NCBI GenBank assembly: GCA_019454205.1 | Contig: CP075369.1 | Coordinates: 2,542,001 to 2,606,000 of the forward strand | Reading direction: 5' to 3' | DNA: 64,000 nucleotides | Source of the DNA: Xanthobacteraceae bacterium | GTDB taxonomy: Bacteria > Pseudomonadota > Alphaproteobacteria > Rhizobiales > Xanthobacteraceae | Part shown: positions 13,200 to 21,214 of the stretch, one piece after another | Position numbering within the stretch: the first letter of the stretch is position 1 | Layout of the letters: each line of letters starts with the position of its first letter | Translations under genes and position numbers: made by a program | Notes under the pieces: model-generated | Databases searched by the model: none | What the model was told of the DNA's origin: nothing | Seen by the model: only the letters and a program-made list of their open reading frames with translations

Positions 13200-14735
13200 A
13201 TGATCACCCGCCGCTTCTTTCTCGCCTCTTTCGCCGCCGCGCTGGCGCTGCTGAAATCCTTTCGGCCCGCGAAAGCGCAGCCGCGCACGCAGGCCACGCG
13301 CGTCACTTTCGTGCTGGTCAACGATATTTATCTGATGAACGAACAGGCCATGCCGGACGGGCGCGTGCGGGGTGGTTTCGCGCGGCTCGCAACCGTGGTG
13401 AAGGCGGAACGCGCGAAGCATAAGAACGTGGTTCTCGCGCACGGCGGCGACACGCTTTCTCCGTCCGTGATGTCGGGCTTTGACCGCGGCAAGCATATCG
13501 TCGCGCTGACCAACATGGTCGCGCCGGATGTTTTCGTCGCCGGCAATCACGAGTTCGACTTCGGCAAGGAGACGTTCTTCGAACGGATGCGCGAGGCGAA
13601 GTTTCCGCTTTACGGCGCGAACATGCGCCTTGCCGACGGCAATCCCGTGCCAGGACACCGCGACAACATCATGCTCGAACTCGATGGCGTCAAGGTCGGC
13701 ATTGCCGGTATCGCCTACGAGCACTCCGCAAAGCTTTCCTCGCCCGAGGACCTGAAATTTCTTCCGACCATCGAAACGGCGAAAGCGCAGGCGGAACTGT
13801 TGCGCAAACTGGGCGCGGACTTCGTGGTCGAGGTGCTGCACTGTGATCGGGGCGATGCGTTGCTGCTGCAGTTCTCGCGCAGCGCTGATCTTCTGCTCAC
13901 GGGCCACACCCACGACCTCTTCATCAACTATGACGGCGATGTCGGCATCGTGGAGTCGAGCTACGACGCGCATTACGTCACCGCCATCGACGTCGATATT
14001 ACGGTTCGCGAAATCGAAGGCCGCCGCGTCACTGCATGGCGTCCGCAATTCCGCGCCATCGACACCGCCGACGTGACGCCGGACGCCAATGTGGCAGCCG
14101 CGGTCGCGCGCTTCGATGCCGATTTCACCCGCGAAGCGCTGGTTCCGATTGCGAAAACCGAAGTGGAGCTGGATAGCCGCAACGCCACGGTGCGCACCCG
14201 CGAGGCAGCCATCGGCAATCTGTTCTCCGACGCCATGCGGATTTCGATGAAGGCCGACGCCGCGATCATCAACGGCGGCGGCATCCGCGCGGGCAAAGTC
14301 TACGAGGCCAATTCGGTCATCACGCGACTCGACGTGCTGAAGGAGCTGCCCTTCAACAACCGCGTCGTCGTCATCGAGATTAAGGGCGCCGAACTTCGCC
14401 GCGCCATCGAGAATGGCCTTTCGCAACTGCCGGTCGCCGCGGGCCGCTTCCCGCAGGTTTCGGGAATACGCGTGACCTTCGATCCGAAGCGGAAATTCGG
14501 CGAACGCATCGTCTCCATGGAGGTCGCGGGCAGCGCGCTCGACCCGGAAAAGATTTATCGCGTCGCCATCCTCGACTTCCTTGCACGCGGCGGCGACGGC
14601 TACGCGATGCTGCGCGAAGCGAAACGCATCACGCCCGACGCCGATGCGCCGCTGCTCGCCAACGAAGTGATCGCGTATATTCGCTCGCTCGGCACCGTGC
14701 GCGTGAAAACCGACGGCAGGCTGACGCCGCTTTAG
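13200..14735 (+). CDS. Tat-exported 5'-nucleotidase/2',3'-cyclic phosphodiesterase family protein
   Basis: The product is 511 residues. The start MITRRFFLASFAAALAL carries a twin-arginine signal, so the folded enzyme is probably exported by Tat. The N-terminal metallophosphatase domain shows metal ligands in FVLVNDIYL, HGGDTLSPS, AGNHEFDFG and TGHTHDL. The C-terminal 5'-nucleotidase domain has the substrate-binding motifs IINGGGIRAG and DFLARGGDGY. It likely removes phosphate from nucleotides in the periplasm; the exact substrate cannot be read. GAGGAGG lies 17 bases before the ATG, rather far. The stop overlaps the convergent ligase-like gene by 4 bases. Confidence 0.88.
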   Translation: MITRRFFLASFAAALALLKSFRPAKAQPRTQATRVTFVLVNDIYLMNEQAMPDGRVRGGFARLATVVKAERAKHKNVVLAHGGDTLSPSVMSGFDRGKHIVALTNMVAPDVFVAGNHEFDFGKETFFERMREAKFPLYGANMRLADGNPVPGHRDNIMLELDGVKVGIAGIAYEHSAKLSSPEDLKFLPTIETAKAQAELLRKLGADFVVEVLHCDRGDALLLQFSRSADLLLTGHTHDLFINYDGDVGIVESSYDAHYVTAIDVDITVREIEGRRVTAWRPQFRAIDTADVTPDANVAAAVARFDADFTREALVPIAKTEVELDSRNATVRTREAAIGNLFSDAMRISMKADAAIINGGGIRAGKVYEANSVITRLDVLKELPFNNRVVVIEIKGAELRRAIENGLSQLPVAAGRFPQVSGIRVTFDPKRKFGERIVSMEVAGSALDPEKIYRVAILDFLARGGDGYAMLREAKRITPDADAPLLANEVIAYIRSLGTVRVKTDGRLTPL

Positions 14736-15970
14736 GCGCGCTCGTCGGAAATGACCTTGCCGTCGTTCGGCAAAGAACCGACCGCGACGATCTCGACGCG
14801 GCCCTTCAATTTCGTCACCGCCTGCAACGCCGCCGCGACTTTCTCCGAAAGATCCGCTCCGCCGTTCGCGCTTTCTGCCTTCAGGGTCATCGCATCCTGT
14901 TCGTTCTCGCGCGTGACGACGAGACGGAGCTTTTGCAGCGAGGGGTACTGCTTCGACAGTTCCGCGATCTGTTCGGGACGGATAAACATCCCTTTTACCT
15001 TGGCGGTCTGATCGGCCCGGCCCATCCATCCCTTGATGCGCGCGTTCGTGCGCCCGCAGGGCGAAGCGCCCTTCATGACGGCGGAGAGATCGCCGGTCGC
15101 GAGGCGAAGCCAGGGATGATGCTCGTTGAAAGAGGTAACGACTATCTCGCCCACTTCGCCTTCCGCGACAGGATCGCCGGTGCCCGGCCGCACGATTTCG
15201 ACCAGCACGTCTTCGTTGACGATCAGCCCCTCGCGCGCAGAAGATTCATAAGCGATCACACCGAGATCGGCCGTAGCGAAAGTTTGATACGCATCGACAC
15301 CGCGCGACTTCACCTCCGCCTGCAGCGACGGTGGAAACGCTGCGCCGGAGACCAGCGCTTTCTTTATGCAGGAAACGTCGCGGCCCGCCGTCTTCGCGGC
15401 ATCCAGCAGAATTTTCAGGAAGTCGGGCGTACCGGTATAACCGGCGGGTTGCAGATGCGCGATCATCTCGAGCTGCATCTCGGTCTGACCCGGACCCGCG
15501 GGAATAACCGGACAGCCGAGGGAACGCGCTGCCGAGTCGAGAATAAACCCGCCCGGCGTCATGTGATACGAAAACGTATTCAGCACGATGTCCCCGGGAC
15601 GAAACCCCGCCGCAAACAGCGAGCGCGCCGCACGCCACGAATCTTTCTCCGTGCCTTCCGGCTCGAAGATCGGACCCGGCGAAGTGAACAACCTTCCGAA
15701 CGACGCCACGGGATCGGGGACGAAGCCTGCAAACGGCGGCGACGCTTTCTGCATCGCGGGCAACGCGGATTTGCGCAGCACAGGGAGCTTCGCCAGCGCC
15801 TCCCGCGAGTTCACGTCCGCCGCGTCGATGCCCTTCAGGTGCTCGCGCCAGCCCGGCGCTTTCAGCGCGGCAGCAACCAGCGCCGGCAGCCGTTGCATCA
15901 GCGCGTTCTCACGCTCATCGGCGGAGCGGGTCTCTAGCTTGTCGTAATGTCCGGACACGGAAGAACTCAC
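14732..15970 (-). CDS. Phenylacetate-CoA ligase-like (PaaK family) adenylate-forming protein
   Basis: The 412-residue protein is the last gene of the liv block. The GTG start overlaps the livF stop by four bases (GTGA), indicating translational coupling. The ANL fold is recognisable from YTGTPDFLKILL, TFATADLGVIAYE, LRLATGDLSAV, and the hinge and C-terminal block GRADQTAKVKGMFIRPEQI, as in PaaK. The Ser/Thr/Gly-rich P-loop is not canonical: the equivalent position reads FTSPGPIFEPEG. It would activate a carboxylic acid brought in by the adjacent transporter. A second, unrelated-length acyl-CoA synthetase is encoded at the head of the same run. Substrate unknown. Confidence 0.82.
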   Translation of the reverse strand: MSSSVSGHYDKLETRSADERENALMQRLPALVAAALKAPGWREHLKGIDAADVNSREALAKLPVLRKSALPAMQKASPPFAGFVPDPVASFGRLFTSPGPIFEPEGTEKDSWRAARSLFAAGFRPGDIVLNTFSYHMTPGGFILDSAARSLGCPVIPAGPGQTEMQLEMIAHLQPAGYTGTPDFLKILLDAAKTAGRDVSCIKKALVSGAAFPPSLQAEVKSRGVDAYQTFATADLGVIAYESSAREGLIVNEDVLVEIVRPGTGDPVAEGEVGEIVVTSFNEHHPWLRLATGDLSAVMKGASPCGRTNARIKGWMGRADQTAKVKGMFIRPEQIAELSKQYPSLQKLRLVVTRENEQDAMTLKAESANGGADLSEKVAAALQAVTKLKGRVEIVAVGSLPNDGKVISDERA

Positions 15971-16797
15971 GCCAGCCAGCGCTTGCGGCGCTTGTAGTGC
16001 TTCACGTCGCGGAACGACTTGCGGCCCGCTCCGGAAACGCCGAGGTAGAATTCCTTCACGTCCTCGTTGTCGCGCAAGGACGCCGCGTCGCCGTCGAGCA
16101 CGATACGGCCGTTCTCTAGAATGTAGCCGTACTGCGCGTATTTCAGCGCCATGTTGGTGTTCTGCTCGGCGAGCAGGAAGGTCACGCCTTCCTTGTCGTT
16201 GAGGTCCTTCACGATGTCGAAGATTTCCTCGACGATCTGCGGTGCGAGACCCATCGACGGCTCGTCGAGCAGGATCATCTTGGGGCGGCTCATCAGCGCG
16301 CGTCCGATCGCGCACATCTGCTGCTCGCCGCCGGAAGTGTAACCGGCCATCGAATTCTTGCGCTCGCGAAGCCGTGGGAAATATTCGTAGACGCGCTCCA
16401 TGTCCTGCTTGATGGCGGCGCGCCCGTCGGTGCGCGTGAATGCGCCGGTCAGCAGATTTTCCTCGATGGTGAGATGGCCGAAGCAATGCCGGCCTTCCAT
16501 CACCTGAATGCAACCCTTGCGCACGAGTTCGTTCGGCGACAGGTCGTGGATCTGGTTGTTGTCGAACACGATCGAACCCTTGCTCACTTCGCCGCGCTCG
16601 GCATGGAGCAGGTTCGAGATCGCCTTCAATGTCGTGGTTTTGCCCGCGCCGTTCGCACCGAGAATGGCGACGATGCCCTTCTTCGGCACGTTCAACGACA
16701 CGCCCTTCAAAACCAGAATGACGTGATCGTAGATCACCTCGATATTATTGATCGAGAGGATGTTATCCGTTTCGGTGGCCGGAGCGGTCGCGGACAT
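15967..16797 (-). CDS. livF: Branched-chain amino acid-type ABC transporter, ATP-binding protein LivF
   Basis: The 276-residue ATPase has Walker A GANGAGKTT, the signature TSGGEQQM, Walker B MILLDEPSMGL and a switch region LLAEQNTN, all LivF-like. The ATG at 16797 has AGGG upstream; upstream in-frame codons cross the hairpin and are rejected. Family members are usually about 235-250 residues, so the extra C-terminal basic tail (RKSFRDVKHYKRRKR) is notable but common in this HAAT subgroup. Its stop overlaps the next gene's GTG. Confidence 0.94.
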   Translation of the reverse strand: MSATAPATETDNILSINNIEVIYDHVILVLKGVSLNVPKKGIVAILGANGAGKTTTLKAISNLLHAERGEVSKGSIVFDNNQIHDLSPNELVRKGCIQVMEGRHCFGHLTIEENLLTGAFTRTDGRAAIKQDMERVYEYFPRLRERKNSMAGYTSGGEQQMCAIGRALMSRPKMILLDEPSMGLAPQIVEEIFDIVKDLNDKEGVTFLLAEQNTNMALKYAQYGYILENGRIVLDGDAASLRDNEDVKEFYLGVSGAGRKSFRDVKHYKRRKRWLA

Positions 16798-16818
16798 GAT
16801 GAAACCCTGGAGGAAGAA

Positions 16819-16850
16819 ATCCCCGCCCTTCGTTCGCGAAGGGCGGGGAT
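16819..16850 (-). other. Perfect 14-bp hairpin between livK and livF
   Basis: The 14-base arm ATCCCCGCCCTTCG and its exact complement enclose a four-base loop. There is no T-tract after it on the minus strand, so it is more likely an mRNA-stabilising or partial-termination element that lets livK be made in excess of livF, as seen for other binding-protein genes inside transporter operons. Confidence 0.75.
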
Positions 16851-16862
16851 CGTTAGCGTGGA

Positions 16863-18197
16863 TCAGGACGGCTTGTCGCAACCTTCGGTGCGCTTCGGCC
16901 AGCCTTCGTTCTTCTTCACGTAGTCGTTCGCAGCCGCTTCGAGCAGCGGACGGACTTCTTCCTTGAGCGGCGAGATCCAGTCGGAGATCTTCACCCACTT
17001 GGTGCCGTCCCACTGCTGCATGTACGCAGCCTGGTGACCGTTGTGGTCGGTGCAGCTGATGCCGGTGATCGGAGCGCCGAAGCCTTCGAGACCCAGTTCT
17101 TTCCAGCGGGCCTGCGTGATGGTCAGCGTTTCGAGACCGCGGCGAACATCTTCGCCCGTCACGACTTTCTTGCCGGTGATCTTCTGCGCGTTGCGGATCG
17201 CTTCCGCGATCAGCACCGAGTTGTAGACGCCCTTGTTGTAGTGGGCCTCGCCGACCTTATCCTGCTGCGCCTGGCTCTTACCCTTCAGGACGACGTGCTT
17301 GATGATGTCCTGCATCGCCGGATAGTTCGCGCCGACCGCGGTGAAGTTGAGCGTGGTGTAGCCCTTGGCATCGGCGCCGGTGGGACGTGCGTCGTCTTCG
17401 CCGCCCGACCACCATACGCCGATGAACTTGTCCATCGGGTACTTGATGCGCGCAGCTTCCTTGACGGCGGTCGGGTTCATCGCACCCCAGCCCCACATCA
17501 CCATCCAGTCCGGCTTGTCCTTGCGGACGTTCAGCCACTGACCGGACTGGTTCTGCATTTCCGCCGGCGGCACCGGATACATCTTCACTTCGAAGCCATA
17601 CTTCTTGGCGAACTGCTCGAGCAGCGGGATCGGCTCGCGGCCATAACCGCCGTCGAAGAAGATGTAGCCGATGGTCTTGCCCTTCAGCTTGTCCAAGCCG
17701 CCTTCCTTGTCGGCGATGTACTTCAGAATCATCGACAGGCCGTCCCAGTAGGTCGCGGGCGGATTGAACACCCACGGAAACTGCTGACCGACCGCCGCTG
17801 CCGAAAGGCCGTACGCCATCGAGAGCACAGGAATCTTGTCGACCGACGCCCGCGGAATGACCTGCAGCGTGATGCCCGTCGACCACGGGTTATTAATGAC
17901 CGGCTTCTTGGGCTTGGTGGATTCGTAGCAGGCCACGCCCTTCTCGGTGTTGTAGCCGGTTTCGCATTCTTCGATGCTGAGGCGAACGCCGCCGATACCG
18001 CCGTCGCGCTCGTTCAGCATGTTCAGGTAATCGGCCATGCCGTTCGCAATCGGAATGCCCGAACCCGCGAACGGGCCGGTGCGATACGTGAACAGCGGCA
18101 CGTAAATCGAGTCCTGCGCCGCTGCGTTCGACACGAGGGCGGGCGTTACCGCCGTCGCGGCGAGCACCGCACCGACCAGAAGTCCTTTCATTCGCAT
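16863..18197 (-). CDS. livK: Liv-type ABC transporter periplasmic substrate-binding protein
   Basis: The 444-residue protein has a clean signal peptide (MRMKGLLVGAVLAATAV to SNAAAQ) and an excellent ribosome site GGGAGGATAACA before the ATG. It is a type I periplasmic-binding-protein fold of the Leu/Ile/Val family: YVPLFTYRTGPFAGSGIPIANG at the start (here broken by only normal variation) and IGYIFFDGGYGREPIPLL in the hinge region. It is longer than classical LivK (about 370), typical of the HAAT subgroup that binds diverse organic acids and amides. Ligand unknown. A 142-base gap upstream with repeats could hold its own promoter. Confidence 0.92.
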   Translation of the reverse strand: MRMKGLLVGAVLAATAVTPALVSNAAAQDSIYVPLFTYRTGPFAGSGIPIANGMADYLNMLNERDGGIGGVRLSIEECETGYNTEKGVACYESTKPKKPVINNPWSTGITLQVIPRASVDKIPVLSMAYGLSAAAVGQQFPWVFNPPATYWDGLSMILKYIADKEGGLDKLKGKTIGYIFFDGGYGREPIPLLEQFAKKYGFEVKMYPVPPAEMQNQSGQWLNVRKDKPDWMVMWGWGAMNPTAVKEAARIKYPMDKFIGVWWSGGEDDARPTGADAKGYTTLNFTAVGANYPAMQDIIKHVVLKGKSQAQQDKVGEAHYNKGVYNSVLIAEAIRNAQKITGKKVVTGEDVRRGLETLTITQARWKELGLEGFGAPITGISCTDHNGHQAAYMQQWDGTKWVKISDWISPLKEEVRPLLEAAANDYVKKNEGWPKRTEGCDKPS

Positions 18198-18266
18198 TGT
18201 TATCCTCCCTTGACGTTGGTCCGGGCGTGAAAGCTCGCGTCCGGTCTTGCTGATCCAGCTCCGAAG

Positions 18267-18295
18267 GAACCGGAATATTTCCACGAGAACCGGAA
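18267..18295. promoter_or_regulatory. Paired GAACCGGAA direct repeats upstream of livK
   Basis: GAACCGGAA occurs at 18267-18275 and again at 18287-18295, with starts 20 bases apart, which is two helical turns. The first copy runs into the palindrome GGAATATTTCC (18272-18282). The site lies 70-98 bases upstream of the livK start, in the only real gap among the liv genes. It may be an operator for a separate livK promoter; no matching -10/-35 was assigned. Confidence 0.35.
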
Positions 18296-18339
18296 CATGG
18301 CGCGTTCCGCCCGTGGGAATTGGAAACAGTCTGCACCCT

Positions 18340-19416
18340 TTAGTACGGATATGGCCATACCCTCAGTTTCTGTTTTGCGATTTGCCAGAGCCGCGCCAGT
18401 CCGTGCGGTTCGACGATCAGAAAGAAAACGATCAGCGCGCCGATCACCATGAAGGAAATGTGTTCGCCGGTGGCCGACTGAATCGGCAAACCGATCGCGG
18501 AGAAGAGTTGCGGCAGCAGTAGCGGCAGCGTGAAGATCAGCGCCGCGCCCATGAACGAACCGACCAGGCTGCCCAGTCCGCCGATGATCACCATCGAAAG
18601 CACGGCGAAGCTCTGGTTGATCGAGAACGCCGTCGCTTCCGCACTACCGTAGTAAAGAAATACGAGAAGCGCGCCGGCAACGCCGCAATAGAACGACGAC
18701 ACCGCGAACGCGAGCAACTTGGCGCGGAGCAGACGGATGCCCATGAGTTCGGCGGCGATGTCCATGTCGCGCACCGCCATCCACATCCGCCCGATGCGCC
18801 CGCGCACGAGATTCGAGGCCAGCCACGTCATCGCCACGACGATAACCAGCACCACGAAATAGCGTGCCTGCGGTGTCGCTTCCGGGCCGGTGACATGGAT
18901 TCCGAACAGCGTGCGGCGCGGCACCTCAATCGCGTTCGAGACATTGTAGTTCACCAGCCACGGGATGCGGATGAAGCACCACGACAGGAAGAACTGCGAA
19001 GCCAGCGTCGCCACCGCGAGATAGAAGCCCTTGATGCGCAGCGAAGGCAGGCCGAACAGGATTCCGACCGCCGCCGAAAAGAAGCCGGAACAGATCACCC
19101 AGACCAGGATGTGAACTTCAGGAAAACTGGTCGCGAGCTTGTAGCATGCGTAAGCGCCGACTCCCATGAAGCCGCCGGTGCCGAGCGAAAGCAGGCCCGT
19201 GTATCCGGTCAGAATGTTCAATCCGATTGTCGCGAGCGCGAAAATCAGGAACGGAATCATGATCGCGTGCAGCGTGAAGTTGCTGCCAAAATACGGGATC
19301 ACCACGAACGCGACGATCAGGATGAACAGGATGCCAATCCGGTCCTGCCGGATCGGAAACACGGCCATGTCTTTCGAGTAATCGGTCTTGAATTGCCCGG
19401 CTTCGCGGTAAAACAT
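18340..19416 (-). CDS. livM: Liv-type ABC transporter permease LivM
   Basis: This 358-residue membrane protein has about ten hydrophobic segments and the family blocks LNILTGYTGLLSLGTGGFMGVG, here seen as NILTGYTGLLSLGTGG and GFYLAVATLASQFFLSW. The EAA-like cytoplasmic loop region reads GRIGRMWMAVRDMDIAAELMG, matched to LivM by RMWMAVRDMDIAAE. It starts 9 bases after livH, so the two are translated from one mRNA. With LivH it forms the channel of the importer. Confidence 0.93.
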   Translation of the reverse strand: MFYREAGQFKTDYSKDMAVFPIRQDRIGILFILIVAFVVIPYFGSNFTLHAIMIPFLIFALATIGLNILTGYTGLLSLGTGGFMGVGAYACYKLATSFPEVHILVWVICSGFFSAAVGILFGLPSLRIKGFYLAVATLASQFFLSWCFIRIPWLVNYNVSNAIEVPRRTLFGIHVTGPEATPQARYFVVLVIVVAMTWLASNLVRGRIGRMWMAVRDMDIAAELMGIRLLRAKLLAFAVSSFYCGVAGALLVFLYYGSAEATAFSINQSFAVLSMVIIGGLGSLVGSFMGAALIFTLPLLLPQLFSAIGLPIQSATGEHISFMVIGALIVFFLIVEPHGLARLWQIAKQKLRVWPYPY

Positions 19417-19425
19417 TTCGAACCC

Positions 19426-20400
19426 CTACACGCGCTCGATGATCTTTTCGCCGAACAGGCCCTGCGGCCTGAACAGCAGGAATACGAGCGCGATCATGTA
19501 AGCGAGCCAGCTTTCGATGCCGCGGCCGAACAGCGGACCCCAATAGATTTCGCCGACCTTCTCGCCGACCCCGATGATGAGGCCGCCGACGATGGCGCCG
19601 GGGATCGACGTGAAGCCGCCGAGAATGAGGACGGGCAGCGCCTTCAGCGCGACGATTTCCAGCGCGAACGAAACTTCCGAACGCGCGCCCCACATAATGC
19701 CGGTTACGAGCGCGACCAGTCCGGCGGCGAACCACACGATCACCCAGATCTGGTTCAGCGAGATGCCGACCGAAAGCGCGGCCTTGTGGCTGTCGGCGAC
19801 CGCCCGCAGCGCGCGCCCGATACGCGTCTTCGAGAAGAAGACCGCGAGCACCGCGACCATCGTGCTCGCCACGATCATCGCCGTGATGTCGAGCTTTTGC
19901 AGTTCGATGCTGCCGCCCGCGAACGGAATGGAGAGCGTTCCGGTCGGGATATAGAGCTGCTTCGTGATCATCACCTTCGGGTCGCCGCCGAAGATCAGTT
20001 CGCCGAAACCGATCAGGAAATAGGTCAGCCCGAACGTCGCCATAAACAGGATGATATCGGGCTGGTTCACCAGCGGCCGCAGCACCACGCGCTCAACCGA
20101 AATCGCCAGCACCAGCATGATGAGCGCCGCGAGCGCGAGCGCTAGGAACGCAGGCACCCCGATTGCATGCAGCCCGACGAGCGAAAGCGCCGCGAACACC
20201 ACCATGATGCCCTGCGCGAAATTGAAGACGCCGGAGGCCTTGAACACGAGAACAAAGCCGAGTGCGATCAGCGCGTACAGCGTGCCGCCGACAAGCCCCT
20301 CCCACAGCGTTTGCAGGAAGATGTCGGGCAGGTCCCACATCTCCATGAACGGGACCACGAAGATCTTGCAGGCCATGTTGTAGGGTTTAACGCACAGCAT
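19426..20400 (-). CDS. livH: Liv-type ABC transporter permease LivH
   Basis: The 324-residue permease has eight or so membrane segments. LivH-family marks are LVGGTLYALIALGFVLVFK, GVFNFAQGIMVV and IGRALRAVADSHKAA (cytoplasmic coupling loop). The ATG at 20400 is kept because GAGAAG lies just upstream; an alternative ATG at about 20346 would give a protein beginning MEMWDLPD and cannot be excluded. It lies 13 bases after livG. Confidence 0.93.
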   Translation of the reverse strand: MLCVKPYNMACKIFVVPFMEMWDLPDIFLQTLWEGLVGGTLYALIALGFVLVFKASGVFNFAQGIMVVFAALSLVGLHAIGVPAFLALALAALIMLVLAISVERVVLRPLVNQPDIILFMATFGLTYFLIGFGELIFGGDPKVMITKQLYIPTGTLSIPFAGGSIELQKLDITAMIVASTMVAVLAVFFSKTRIGRALRAVADSHKAALSVGISLNQIWVIVWFAAGLVALVTGIMWGARSEVSFALEIVALKALPVLILGGFTSIPGAIVGGLIIGVGEKVGEIYWGPLFGRGIESWLAYMIALVFLLFRPQGLFGEKIIERV

Positions 20401-20413
20401 CTTCTCTATCCGA

Positions 20414-21214
20414 TCAATGCGCGACGCCGAGATAGGCGTCGATCACGGCCTGATTGGCCTTCACTTCGTCCGGCGTGCCGTCGGCAATCTTCTGGCCGTA
20501 GTCGAGTACGACCACGCGATTGGCGAGGTCCATCACCACGCCCATGTCATGCTCGATCAACGCGATCGTGGTGCCGAAGTGATTGTTGACGTCGATGATG
20601 TAGCGGCACATGTCCTCTTTCTCTTCGAGGTTCATACCGGCCATCGGCTCGTCGAGCAGCAGGAGTTCCGGCTCCATCGCAAGCGCGCGCCCCAGTTCGA
20701 CGCGCTTCTGCAAACCGTAAGGCAGCCGGCCGACCGGCACGCGGCGGATATGCTGGATTTCGAGGAAGTCGATGATTTCCTCGACATAGCGGCGGTGCTC
20801 GATCTCTTCCTTCTCGGCCGGGCCGAAGCGCAGAAGCTGCCAGAAGAAATTGCTGTACATCTTGAGCGAGCGGCCGGCCATGATGTTGTCGAGCGTGGTC
20901 ATGGACTTGAACAGCGCGACGTTCTGGAACGTGCGCGCGATGCCGCCGGTCGCGGCATCGTGCGGGCGCATCTTCCTGCGCTTCTCGCCCTTGAAGGTGA
21001 TCTGCCCTTCCTGCGGATGATAGAAGCCGTTGATGACGTTCAGCATCGACGTCTTGCCGGCACCGTTCGGGCCGATGATCGCGCGAATCTCGCCCTTCTT
21101 GATGTCGAACGACACGTTCCGGATCGCCTTCACGCCGCCGAAAGACAGCGACACGTTCTCGACCGAAAGCAGCGTCTGCCCGGCCTGAATGGCGTTTTTA
21201 TCGGGCGCTCTCAT
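20414..21214 (-). CDS. livG: Liv-type ABC transporter, ATP-binding protein LivG
   Basis: The 266-residue ATPase shows Walker A GPNGAGKTS, the degenerate signature LPYGLQKRVELGRAL, Walker B LLLLDEPMAGM and the switch IEHDMGVVM, typical of LivG. Its ATG overlaps the stop of the acyl-CoA synthetase gene (ATGA), so it is translationally coupled to it. The coupling of a synthetase gene directly to a transporter ATPase suggests that the imported compound, or something derived from it, is converted to a CoA thioester. Confidence 0.94.
   Translation of the reverse strand: MRAPDKNAIQAGQTLLSVENVSLSFGGVKAIRNVSFDIKKGEIRAIIGPNGAGKTSMLNVINGFYHPQEGQITFKGEKRRKMRPHDAATGGIARTFQNVALFKSMTTLDNIMAGRSLKMYSNFFWQLLRFGPAEKEEIEHRRYVEEIIDFLEIQHIRRVPVGRLPYGLQKRVELGRALAMEPELLLLDEPMAGMNLEEKEDMCRYIIDVNNHFGTTIALIEHDMGVVMDLANRVVVLDYGQKIADGTPDEVKANQAVIDAYLGVAH

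Noticed and set aside
12765..15029. Minus-strand open frame of 754 codons across hemH and the nucleotidase gene
   Set aside because: It is antisense to the nucleotidase gene and out of frame with hemH. Both of those carry full sets of catalytic motifs.
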